From: Terriglobia bacterium
Lineage (GTDB): Bacteria; Acidobacteriota; Terriglobia; Terriglobales; Acidobacteriaceae
Assembly: GCA_020073565.1 (NCBI GenBank)
Contig: JAIQEY010000040.1
Location: forward strand, 1-57,481
Direction of reading: 5' to 3'
Length of the DNA: 57,481 nucleotides
The translations under genes were made by a program, and so were the position numbers. How positions within the stretch are numbered: position 1 is the first letter of the stretch; every line of letters starts with the position of its first letter. The notes under the pieces were generated by a model, which made no database searches, had not been told where the DNA came from, and saw only the letters and a list, made by a program, of their open reading frames with translations. Of the stretch, positions 18,970 through 27,845 are shown one piece after another.

Positions 18970-19992
18970 CTAAAGACCGGCAGCGTGGATGAAGTCGGCG
19001 AGCATGCCGTAGGCAGTCGCGTAGAGGCCGGGATTTTCCTCGGTGATCGTGAGCTTGGGAAAGATGTCGGTTTCGAATTGAATGATAGAGGATGTTCCGG
19101 TGACCAGCGCCATGGGATCGGTCAGGGGAAGTTGCTCGGGTCGAACGCTGGCGCTAACGGCCACGGTCGTACGCTGCGCCCGGCAGACAAGTTTGTACGG
19201 CTGTCCCGCCGCTCGCGCCGCACGAACCTCTTCGCCTGTGAGCTGACAGATTCCCTGACGATTCACATCCTGTGGCAACAGGCGCACGCCCATCACCACA
19301 TTTACCAGCGCCGCGACCTTCACCGCAGCGTCCCAGCCTTCGATGTCGTAGGTCGCATCGGTCTCAGCCACCCCGAGTCGCTGCGCCTGCCGAAGAGCGT
19401 CGTCGAAGCCAAGGCCCTGCTCCATCGCGGTCAGAATCACGTTGGTGGTCGAGTTCAGAATTCCTTTGAACCCCTTCACTTCAATTGCAGGCAGCGTATT
19501 GCGAAACAGAGAGAAGATGGGGATGCCATCCATCACCGTCGATTCGAACAAGAACTGCTTGCCTCGCTCCGTGGCGAGATCGCGCAGCTCGCGGTAAGCG
19601 TGGACGATCGGTCCTTTGTTGGCAGTGATGGCATGGGCTCCATACTCAAGCGCAGCTCGAATGTGATCAACGGCAGGCTGTCCGTTTTCAACGTTGAGAG
19701 AGGTAGCCTCAAACAACACATCGGCGTGCGCAGCCCGCAGCCAGTCCGTGGGGAGCGGGCATTCCTGCCCGCTCAGTTCCGCGAACGCCGAAGAACTGCG
19801 GGTCTTCACAAGACCGTCGATCTCAAACCCGTCAGCATTCGCCCACCACCCCAGCCGCCGAGAAGCAACTCCCGTAACCCGCCAGGCGATCCCATAGCGC
19901 TCCTTCAGTTCTGCGCTTTTCAGCCGCAACAGTTCAACCAGCGTCCGATTGACGTTGCCGAAACCAAGCAGGCAAAGATTGAACGATTTCAT
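18970..19992 (-). CDS. hom: Homoserine dehydrogenase
   Basis: NAD(P)-dependent reduction of aspartate semialdehyde to homoserine, for threonine and methionine. The 340 residues begin with the Rossmann motif GFGNVNR and include ITANKGPIV, the catalytic-domain FKGILNSTTN block, and AETDATYDIEGWDAAVK with its lysine. It lacks the C-terminal ACT domain found in longer enzymes, so feedback control by threonine is unlikely through that route. Residues SGQECPLP (about 73-80) correspond to a hairpin repeat inserted in frame in a surface loop after the nucleotide-binding region. It is not next to other threonine genes here. Confidence 0.93.
   Translation of the reverse strand: MKSFNLCLLGFGNVNRTLVELLRLKSAELKERYGIAWRVTGVASRRLGWWANADGFEIDGLVKTRSSSAFAELSGQECPLPTDWLRAAHADVLFEATSLNVENGQPAVDHIRAALEYGAHAITANKGPIVHAYRELRDLATERGKQFLFESTVMDGIPIFSLFRNTLPAIEVKGFKGILNSTTNVILTAMEQGLGFDDALRQAQRLGVAETDATYDIEGWDAAVKVAALVNVVMGVRLLPQDVNRQGICQLTGEEVRAARAAGQPYKLVCRAQRTTVAVSASVRPEQLPLTDPMALVTGTSSIIQFETDIFPKLTITEENPGLYATAYGMLADFIHAAGL
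19753..19774. repeat. Perfect hairpin repeat inside hom
   Basis: GAGCGGGCA-TTCC-TGCCCGCTC, a 9-bp perfect stem within the homoserine dehydrogenase coding sequence. It shares arm and loop design with the hairpins at 2102 and 24036. It is the second in-gene repeat of the window. Confidence 0.8.
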
Positions 19993-20200
19993 GACAGGGA
20001 TGACGGGAGTATAGCAAGGGAAAGAGGTAAGTCTTTCTCGCGAACCTTGGCTTGCGTCTTCGAGATTGCGCTATTCGTGAAAAGCAACGGAGCCAACCAC
20101 AAGCGATCGAGGCCGCGGATTCTCGTGTTTGCGCCAGGGAAAATGTCCTGCTCTAATACTCGATTCCCACTAATCCGGGCGATGAGGGCCGGGCGAGACG

Positions 20201-22432
20201 ATGCGCTGGTATTTCGGATTTTTCTTTGTATCAGGGTTTTGCAGCATCCTCTATGAGTTGGTATGGCTGCGTCTGGCGATGGCGCAGTTCGCGGTCACCA
20301 CGGCGCTGGTGTCGATCGTGCTCTCGGCCTTCATGATCGGGCTCGGTTTGGGGTCATGGGGGGCCGGTCACTACGTCCGAAGCCGGACAACTCCCCTCGG
20401 TCCCCTTGCTCTGCGACTGTATGCCTGCACGGAACTGCTGATTGGCCTTTCCGCGATTCTGGTTCCCTTGGAGTTGTCTTGGGGACGAAGCCTGCTGGAA
20501 CGGCTGGACTCGAACAGTGCGCTCTCATCGCCGGCTTACTACGTGGTGGCTGGGTTGTGGATCGGGCTCACCCTGGTCCCGTGGTGCGCATGTATGGGCG
20601 CGACGTTTCCTTTCGCGATGGCTGCGATCAAGAGCGAATTTTCCGGGGAGTCCGCGCGTTCCTTCAGCTACTTGTACCTGGCCAACGTCCTGGGTGCAGT
20701 TACAGGCGCGCTCTTGCCCTTGTTGATCATCGAGGAATGGGGATTCAAGAGAACCTTGCGTGTAGGCGCGGTGCTCAACCTCTGCTTGGCCACGACTGCC
20801 TTCCTGCTCAGCCTGCGCCTCACACGGAAGGAGGTTGGTACCAGGCTCGAATTCAGAGGCTCCGACTCATCCGTGCCTCAGGCCACGCGCATCTGGGCCC
20901 ATGGTTTGCTGTTTGCCACTGGCCTTACCAGTATGGGCGTGGAGGTGGTGTGGATCCGAATGTTCACGCCCGCATTGGGCACGGTCGTGTACGCATTTGC
21001 GACCATCATGGCTCTGTATTTGGGAGCTACCTACCTCGGTTCGCGTTTCTATCGTCGCAGTAAAGTCGGCGAGGACGCTCCAGACACCTTCCTGCTGGCC
21101 CTGATCGCATTCTCGGTGCTTTTGCCACTCGCCGCTTGCGACCCGCGCTTGCCGCTCATCTATCCGTTACGCGTGCTGAGCATTCTGCCGTTTTCCTTTC
21201 TGGCGGGATTTGTGACCCCCTTGATTCTGGATCGGGTGTCGCGGGGGGACCCGGATCGAGCCGGCAGAGGCTACGCCATTAACATCGCAGGTTGTGTACT
21301 GGGGCCGCTGGTCTCGGGCTTTCTTCTGTTGCCATTCCTGGGGGAACGGTTCACGCTGTTGGCTTTCGCGATCCCGTGGATGGCAGTCAGTTTGGGCCGG
21401 CCTCTCCTGGCGATGTCAAGTGACGGCGGGCTGCGGCCGCGAATCTCGTGGAAGCCGGTGGCGGTCGGAGTGATCTCGGTGCTTTTGGTGATTGGTACCG
21501 TTGATTATGAAACCCGCTATTCGCCGAGGGAAGTCCGCCGGGACAGCACGGCGACAGTAACGGCGGCCGGAGCGACCCGAACCAGGAAGGAACTTCTGGT
21601 CAATGGGATTGGAGTGACCGGGTTGACGCCGATCACGAAGATGATTGCCCATTTGCCACTGGCGTACTTGCAGCGGCCACCGAAAAACGCGTTGGTGATT
21701 TGCTTTGGGATGGGCACAACGCACCGTTCCGTGCTTTCGTGGGGGATTCCCTCCACGGCCGTGGAACTAGTGCCCAGCGTGGTTTCCGTTTTCCCCTTCT
21801 TTCATGCCGACGCCGAACGATTACTGCGCTCACCTCTTTCCCGGGTGGTGGTGGATGACGGACGCTTTTTCCTGGAACGCTCTTCGGAACAATATGATGT
21901 CATCGTCCTTGACCCGCCGCCTCCCGTCGAGGCGGCCGCGTCCAGCCTGCTTTATTCGAAGGAATTCTATGCCCTTGCGAAGCTGCACCTGCGTCCGGAC
22001 GGCATTCTGCAGCAGTGGTTCCCGATGGGCAGCCCGGATCCCGCGATCATCGCCTCTGTCACGCGGGCCCTCAAGGAATCTTTCCCGTACGTTCGCGTGT
22101 TCCACTCCGTCGAGGGATGGGGGTACCACTTTCTGGCGAGTACATCTCCGCTGCCCCCTGTTTCTGCTGCAGTCTTGGCCGGCCATCTGCCGCCAGCCGC
22201 TGCCGACGATCTGCTGGAATGGGGACCGGCGACCACTGCGGAGCAGCAATTTGCCGCCGTCCTGAATCAGGAGTTATCGCTCGAAAGCTTGATTCAGCAA
22301 GCGCCGGGCGTCCCGGCACTGCAGGACGACCGCCCCGTGAATGAGTATTATGTGCTCCGCCGCATTCAAAACGCACAGTACAGGCGGAGATGGTGGCAGC
22401 ACTTCTTGACGCGGGTAGGAATCAGATCGTAG
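20201..22432 (+). CDS. Membrane protein with spermidine-synthase-like C-terminal domain
   Basis: 743 residues. Residues 1 to about 440 form many membrane segments in the style of fused MFS/spermidine-synthase proteins (FCSILYELVWLR at the start is typical). The C-terminal third has a nucleotide-binding GMG motif (VICFGMGTTHRS), an acidic strand end, then DGRFFL and YDVIVLDPPPP, as in the aminopropyltransferase/methyltransferase fold. True polyamine synthesis is doubtful: such fusions are common and uncharacterised. No polyamine genes are nearby. The ATG at 20201 directly starts the first helix. Confidence 0.8.
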   Translation: MRWYFGFFFVSGFCSILYELVWLRLAMAQFAVTTALVSIVLSAFMIGLGLGSWGAGHYVRSRTTPLGPLALRLYACTELLIGLSAILVPLELSWGRSLLERLDSNSALSSPAYYVVAGLWIGLTLVPWCACMGATFPFAMAAIKSEFSGESARSFSYLYLANVLGAVTGALLPLLIIEEWGFKRTLRVGAVLNLCLATTAFLLSLRLTRKEVGTRLEFRGSDSSVPQATRIWAHGLLFATGLTSMGVEVVWIRMFTPALGTVVYAFATIMALYLGATYLGSRFYRRSKVGEDAPDTFLLALIAFSVLLPLAACDPRLPLIYPLRVLSILPFSFLAGFVTPLILDRVSRGDPDRAGRGYAINIAGCVLGPLVSGFLLLPFLGERFTLLAFAIPWMAVSLGRPLLAMSSDGGLRPRISWKPVAVGVISVLLVIGTVDYETRYSPREVRRDSTATVTAAGATRTRKELLVNGIGVTGLTPITKMIAHLPLAYLQRPPKNALVICFGMGTTHRSVLSWGIPSTAVELVPSVVSVFPFFHADAERLLRSPLSRVVVDDGRFFLERSSEQYDVIVLDPPPPVEAAASSLLYSKEFYALAKLHLRPDGILQQWFPMGSPDPAIIASVTRALKESFPYVRVFHSVEGWGYHFLASTSPLPPVSAAVLAGHLPPAAADDLLEWGPATTAEQQFAAVLNQELSLESLIQQAPGVPALQDDRPVNEYYVLRRIQNAQYRRRWWQHFLTRVGIRS

Positions 22433-22471
22433 CAGCAACTCACCCGATGCGTTTGCCGGTCACGGCGAGCG

Positions 22472-23989
<1,518 letters not shown>

Positions 23990-24017
23990 GGTCATCCTCT
24001 CTCCCTGCCGACTGCCG

Positions 24018-24057
24018 CCGAGCTTCCGCTCGGCTGCGCGGACAAGAGTGTCCGCGC
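24018..24057. repeat. Two tandem hairpins between korA and the korBC fusion
   Basis: CCGAGC-TTCC-GCTCGG (24018-24033) and GCGCGGACA-AGAG-TGTCCGCGC (24036-24057, perfect 9-bp stem). The second ends on the first base of the korA stop codon. Members of the dispersed hairpin family; within the operon they could affect mRNA processing or stability. Confidence 0.75.
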
Positions 24058-25109
24058 TACACAAGTGCCATGACGTGCTGCATCAACTTCGAATGCACTT
24101 CTTCCACCGACGGGACGTTGCCGCCGGTTCTTCCATAGAATTCCACGGGCACCTTGCCATTCACCGCCAGGCGCACATCTTCAATCATCTGTCCGTTGCT
24201 GAGTTCGACGACCAGAATCCGGTTGACTTTGCTCGCCGCCTCCACCAGCGCCTTGGACGGGAAGGGCCAGAGCGTGATCGGACGGAACAGCCCAGCCTTC
24301 AACCCTTCGCGGCGCGCCATCTCGACCGCCGATCGCAGCACGCGTGAAGTGATGCCATAGCCGACCAGCAAAACTTCCGCGTCCTCGACTTCAAACGTTT
24401 CGTGGCGCGCTTCGAACTGCGACGCCCGAATGTATTTGGCTTCAAGCTTGCGAACGTGCTCCTCGAGCGCATCCGGCTCGAGGTAGATGGAACTGATCAG
24501 GTTCTTGCGAGTCCCAGCGGTTCCCTTCACGGCCCAGGGACGCTCGGGAATGTGGATCTCGCGATATTCGAGCTCGAGGGGCTCCATCATCTGGCCGATG
24601 AAACCGTCGGCCATGACAATGGCGGGATTGCGATATTCGTCGGCGAGTTCGAAGGCGAGGGCCGTGAGGTCGGCCATCTCCTGCACGGAGGCGGGAGCGA
24701 GCACGAAGTTGCGATAACATCCGTGTCCGCCACCCTTCACCAAGGCGAAGTAGTCGCTTTGTTCGGGAGCGATGTTCCCGAGACCAGGTCCGCCGCGAAC
24801 CACGTCGACGATGACGCAGGGCAGTTCGGAACCGGCAAGGTAGGAAATGCCCTCCTGCATCAAGCTGAGGCCGGGGCCGGAGGATGCGGTCATGACGCGG
24901 GCCCCGGCCGCAGCTGCGCCGTACACCATGTTGATGGCGGCGACTTCGCTCTCCGCCTGCAAGAAGGTTCCGCCGACTTGCGGCAGAAGCAGGGCTGCCG
25001 CTTCGGCGATCTCGCTGGCTGGAGTGATGGGATATCCGTAATAGGCCTGGCACCCGGCCAGGATGGCGCCCTTGACGACGGCGACGTTTCCTTTACAGAG
25101 CTGCCGCAT
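24057..25109 (-). CDS. korA: 2-oxoacid:ferredoxin oxidoreductase alpha subunit
   Basis: 350-residue alpha subunit of a KorA/VorA type. [14 protein letters not shown] is the hallmark near residue 25, followed by [33 protein letters not shown] and [10 protein letters not shown] blocks of the pyrimidine-binding domain, and a C-terminal transketolase-like domain ([15 protein letters not shown]). Its start overlaps the 3' end of the ferredoxin gene by 17 nt, so translation is coupled. With the fused beta-gamma protein and ferredoxin it makes a complete enzyme. 2-oxoglutarate is the likely substrate by resemblance, but branched-chain 2-oxoacids cannot be excluded. Confidence 0.92.
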   Translation of the reverse strand: MRQLCKGNVAVVKGAILAGCQAYYGYPITPASEIAEAAALLLPQVGGTFLQAESEVAAINMVYGAAAAGARVMTASSGPGLSLMQEGISYLAGSELPCVIVDVVRGGPGLGNIAPEQSDYFALVKGGGHGCYRNFVLAPASVQEMADLTALAFELADEYRNPAIVMADGFIGQMMEPLELEYREIHIPERPWAVKGTAGTRKNLISSIYLEPDALEEHVRKLEAKYIRASQFEARHETFEVEDAEVLLVGYGITSRVLRSAVEMARREGLKAGLFRPITLWPFPSKALVEAASKVNRILVVELSNGQMIEDVRLAVNGKVPVEFYGRTGGNVPSVEEVHSKLMQHVMALV

Positions 25110-25365
25110 GGGATTCTCCTTGAACTAGGGGCTTGGACAGCGGCGTAAGGCGATACACGGTGATGGCGCCAGGCTCGGGACAGCAGTAGAAGCAGATGCC
25201 GCAGCCCGTGCAGCCGTCGCCGGTGTAGTGCGCCGGGTGGACACCGTAAGCGTTCAGTTCCGTCCTCAGTTCGAGGCATTCGGGTGGACAACTTTCAACG
25301 CACAGCCCGCAGCCTTTGCACTCTTCGGTGTCGATCAGGATGTTGCCTCGTGGTTTCCCTGCCAT
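25093..25365 (-). CDS. korD: 2x[4Fe-4S] ferredoxin subunit of the 2-oxoacid oxidoreductase
   Basis: 90-residue ferredoxin from the ATG at 25365, with GAGGTG seven nt upstream. Two cluster motifs are clear: [12 protein letters not shown] and [12 protein letters not shown], each giving the CxxCxxC...CP pattern. It passes electrons from the 2-oxoacid oxidoreductase. It starts 2 nt after the CoA-transferase stop and overlaps korA by 17 nt. An upstream extension to 25422 is possible but would overlap the CoA-transferase. Confidence 0.92.
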   Translation of the reverse strand: MAGKPRGNILIDTEECKGCGLCVESCPPECLELRTELNAYGVHPAHYTGDGCTGCGICFYCCPEPGAITVYRLTPLSKPLVQGESHAAAL

Positions 25366-25367
25366 AG

Positions 25368-26693
25368 TCACCTCGCTGTGGATAGCTTCTGGGGACGTTG
25401 GAGCCAGTTCGTTTGCTCGCAATACGCGTACAGTTCGTCGCGGAACTTGGGATGCGCGATTTCGATCAGGGCTTTGGCGCGTTCGCGAATGGATTTGCCG
25501 TGCAGGTAAGCGACGCCGAATTCGGTTACCACGTAGCGCACCAGTCCACGCGAGGTCACGACCCCGGCGCCCGGGCTCAGCATGGGTACGATGCGCGAGA
25601 TCGCTCCACCCTTCGCGACCGAAGAGATCGCAATGATCGGCTTGCCGCCCTTGGAGCGGGAAGCCCCACGCAGGAAATCAACCTGCCCGCCGATGCCGCT
25701 ATAAAACTGGTTCCCGATGGAATCGGAGCAGACCTGGCCGGTGAGATCGACCTGCAGAGCGGAGTTGATGGCCACCATGCGGTCATTGCGGGCAATCAAG
25801 CTGGGATCGTTGACGTACGCGGTAGGATGGAATTCGAAGATCGGGTTGTTGTCGACGAATTCGAAAATGCGCTTCGAGCCAAGTATGAATCCAACAATAA
25901 TTTTGCGCGGCTTGAAGTTCTTGCGTGCCCCGGTAATCACGCCGGCGTCGATGAGCGGGATAACACCGTCAGAGACCAACTCACTGTGGACGCCCAGATC
26001 CTTGCGGTCCGTCAGCAGGGGAAGAACGGCGTCTGGGATGCCGCCGATGCCGGTCTGCAGGACGGAGCCGTCTTCAATCAGGCTGGCCACGTTGCGCGCG
26101 ATGGCCACGTGCATCTCGGTAATCTCGGGCTTCTTCATCGCGCACAGCGGGCGCGAGGATTCGACCACCGCGTCGATGTCGCTCACGTGGATGTAGCTGT
26201 CGCCATAAGTGCGCGGCATCTGGTCATTGACCTGGGCGACGACGTAGCGCGCCTCCTTGGCAGCGGTGAGGGTCGTGTCGACGCCGACCCCAAAACTGCA
26301 GAAGCCGTGCGAATCGGGAGGCGAGACCTGGACGAGTGCAATGTCGATCGGCATAGCACCGCTTGTAAAGAGTTCTTCGATCTCGCTCAGGTAGATCGGG
26401 GTGTAGTCGGCGCGGCCATCGTTGATGGCATCGCGCACGTTGGCGCCGATGAACACGGCATTATGGCGGAAATGTCCGGCCATTTCGGGAGCGACGTACG
26501 GCGCGGTCCCCATCGTCATCATGTGCACGATTTCGACGTCTTCGACCTGTGGCCCGCGCTGCATGAGCGCTTCGACCAGAGTCTCCGGTTCGGCGCAGCC
26601 GGGCTGGATGTAAACCCGCATGCCGGACTGGACGCAGCGCAGCGCTTCCTCGGGCGTGCGCAACTTTTTCTTGTATTCAATTTCCCACGACAT
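25368..26693 (-). CDS. Acetyl-CoA hydrolase/transferase family CoA-transferase
   Basis: 441-residue family I-type CoA-transferase, similar to 4-hydroxybutyrate or succinyl-CoA:acetate CoA-transferases. [10 protein letters not shown] and [11 protein letters not shown] (with the expected catalytic Glu) and the C-terminal [10 protein letters not shown] and [16 protein letters not shown] blocks are conserved. I choose the ATG at 26693 ([11 protein letters not shown]) preceded by AGAGG; the frame extends upstream to 26789, overlapping the RsbRD-like gene. Placement directly before korD-korA-korBC suggests that the acyl-CoA made by the oxidoreductase, perhaps succinyl-CoA, is exchanged onto acetate or another acid. 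The exact pair of acids is unknown. Confidence 0.9.
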   Translation of the reverse strand: MSWEIEYKKKLRTPEEALRCVQSGMRVYIQPGCAEPETLVEALMQRGPQVEDVEIVHMMTMGTAPYVAPEMAGHFRHNAVFIGANVRDAINDGRADYTPIYLSEIEELFTSGAMPIDIALVQVSPPDSHGFCSFGVGVDTTLTAAKEARYVVAQVNDQMPRTYGDSYIHVSDIDAVVESSRPLCAMKKPEITEMHVAIARNVASLIEDGSVLQTGIGGIPDAVLPLLTDRKDLGVHSELVSDGVIPLIDAGVITGARKNFKPRKIIVGFILGSKRIFEFVDNNPIFEFHPTAYVNDPSLIARNDRMVAINSALQVDLTGQVCSDSIGNQFYSGIGGQVDFLRGASRSKGGKPIIAISSVAKGGAISRIVPMLSPGAGVVTSRGLVRYVVTEFGVAYLHGKSIRERAKALIEIAHPKFRDELYAYCEQTNWLQRPQKLSTAR

Positions 26694-26721
26694 TCGTTCC
26701 TCTTTCTCCTCGCCTGTCCTT

Positions 26722-27189
26722 CTAGTGAGCAACGCCGGCGTGGGGCATTTCATGCGCCGACAACGCCCGCTCATATCCGACGGATGCATAGTAAATCGCG
26801 CGATCGAAAAACTGATCGAGCAGCTGCATCATCTCGAGTTCACCGAAAACTTCGACCGGGCGCTCCATTACATTTTCCTTCTTGAGGAACTCCCAGAGAT
26901 TTTCCTTGGTCAGAATGATGACCCAGATCAGTTCGCTGATGGGCACGCCCTGGTGAACCCGGCGAGTGCCGATTTCTTCATAGCGTTGTTCAATGTCGAA
27001 GGCGCTCTTGCCCAGAAGCCAGTCCCCCAGATGCCGGTAAATTTCGTAGACGCGCTGCTCGAGTTCTTCGGGGGCAACGTTGCGATAAGAACGCGTCAGT
27101 TCTGAATTTTGGACTTTGGCGAGCAGTCCCGCAGCAAGGGCATCGGAGTGCGTCTCAATCAGGCGCACAAGTCGGTAGGCTAGCATCAT
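26722..27189 (-). CDS. RsbRD N-terminal-like helical protein
   Basis: 155-residue all-helical, cytoplasmic protein. The pattern (LAAGLLAKVQNSELTRSYR, then ELEQRVYEIYRHLGDWL and YEEIGTRRVHQGVPISELIWVIIL) resembles the RsbRD N-terminal sensory domain found alone or in front of kinases and stressosome proteins. No kinase or STAS domain follows. It is the first gene of the CoA-transferase/oxidoreductase operon, 28 bp upstream of the next start, with AGGAG before its own start. A sensor or regulatory role for the operon is inferred. Two adjacent ATGs (27189, 27186) are possible. Confidence 0.7.
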   Translation of the reverse strand: MMLAYRLVRLIETHSDALAAGLLAKVQNSELTRSYRNVAPEELEQRVYEIYRHLGDWLLGKSAFDIEQRYEEIGTRRVHQGVPISELIWVIILTKENLWEFLKKENVMERPVEVFGELEMMQLLDQFFDRAIYYASVGYERALSAHEMPHAGVAH

Positions 27190-27288
27190 GACCGTCTCCT
27201 AAAACTATCCTCAATGCTAGTTTCGACCCCCTTGGAGAGGGGGGCCGTGATTGATGGCACATGGGATCGTGATGGAGGTCACACCCGT

Positions 27289-27311
27289 AACATATTCTCC
27301 AGCAATATGTT
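27289..27311. promoter_or_regulatory. Perfect AACATATT/AATATGTT palindrome between divergent operons
   Basis: AACATATT-N7-AATATGTT, arms of 8 bp. It lies between the RsbRD/oxidoreductase operon (minus) and the small His/Cys gene plus TonB receptor (plus), and is AT-rich in GC-rich surroundings. A likely operator for one or both directions; the regulator is unknown. Confidence 0.5.
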
Positions 27312-27468
27312 GCCGTCGCACTCTTGACGGACCGACCAACCGGCCGGACGGATTGCCGCCCCGGAGTATAACCTCGGGTTCGTTCGGATTGACTATTTCG
27401 GGGTGTCCCCGTTGCGAAGATTGATCATCTAAGTTTAGAATCGTTGGACAACTAACCAAGGGACGTCA

Positions 27469-27762
27469 TTGCAGCGAATCTGGAGAAATCGGGGTGTGAT
27501 CGTAAGGACCACTGCGGTGCTCTGTGTGGTGCTGGTATTTGCGATCGGGACGGTGCAAGCCGTCCACTGGCATCGCGACAGCGCCAAGGCAACGCCGCAC
27601 TCCTGCTCGATCTGCTCGGTACCCAATGCCAAGCTGAATACTCAGAACGTTTCTCCGGAACCCGTGATGGTAGCGGTGCCGGTGACGCGTCTTGAAACGA
27701 CTGCTCCGAGAATTTTTCGTCTCGCCACAACCAACTTCGTTCGTCCTCCGCCTGCGGCCTGA
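27469..27762 (+). CDS. Small secreted His/Cys protein upstream of the TonB receptor
   Basis: 97 residues from a TTG start (27469) preceded by AAGGGA. A signal-type hydrophobic segment (about residues 11-32) leads to VHWHRD and then SCSICS, a cluster of His and Cys that could bind a metal. The layout recalls small periplasmic DUF2946-like proteins often linked to copper, but identity is not certain. It lies 83 bp upstream of the TonB-dependent receptor and is probably in its operon. Confidence 0.6.
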   Translation: MQRIWRNRGVIVRTTAVLCVVLVFAIGTVQAVHWHRDSAKATPHSCSICSVPNAKLNTQNVSPEPVMVAVPVTRLETTAPRIFRLATTNFVRPPPAA

Positions 27763-27845
27763 TCCCGCCTCCACCACTGAGAGTAATTTCAAAGGATCGC
27801 GATCCGGGACCGGATTCGCCATTGCTCTATCTTCCTGGAGGAATC

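Noticed and set aside
25398..26885. Plus-strand open frame of 495 codons opposite the CoA-transferase
   Set aside because: The minus strand clearly codes for a conserved CoA-transferase; the antisense frame has no recognisable domain.
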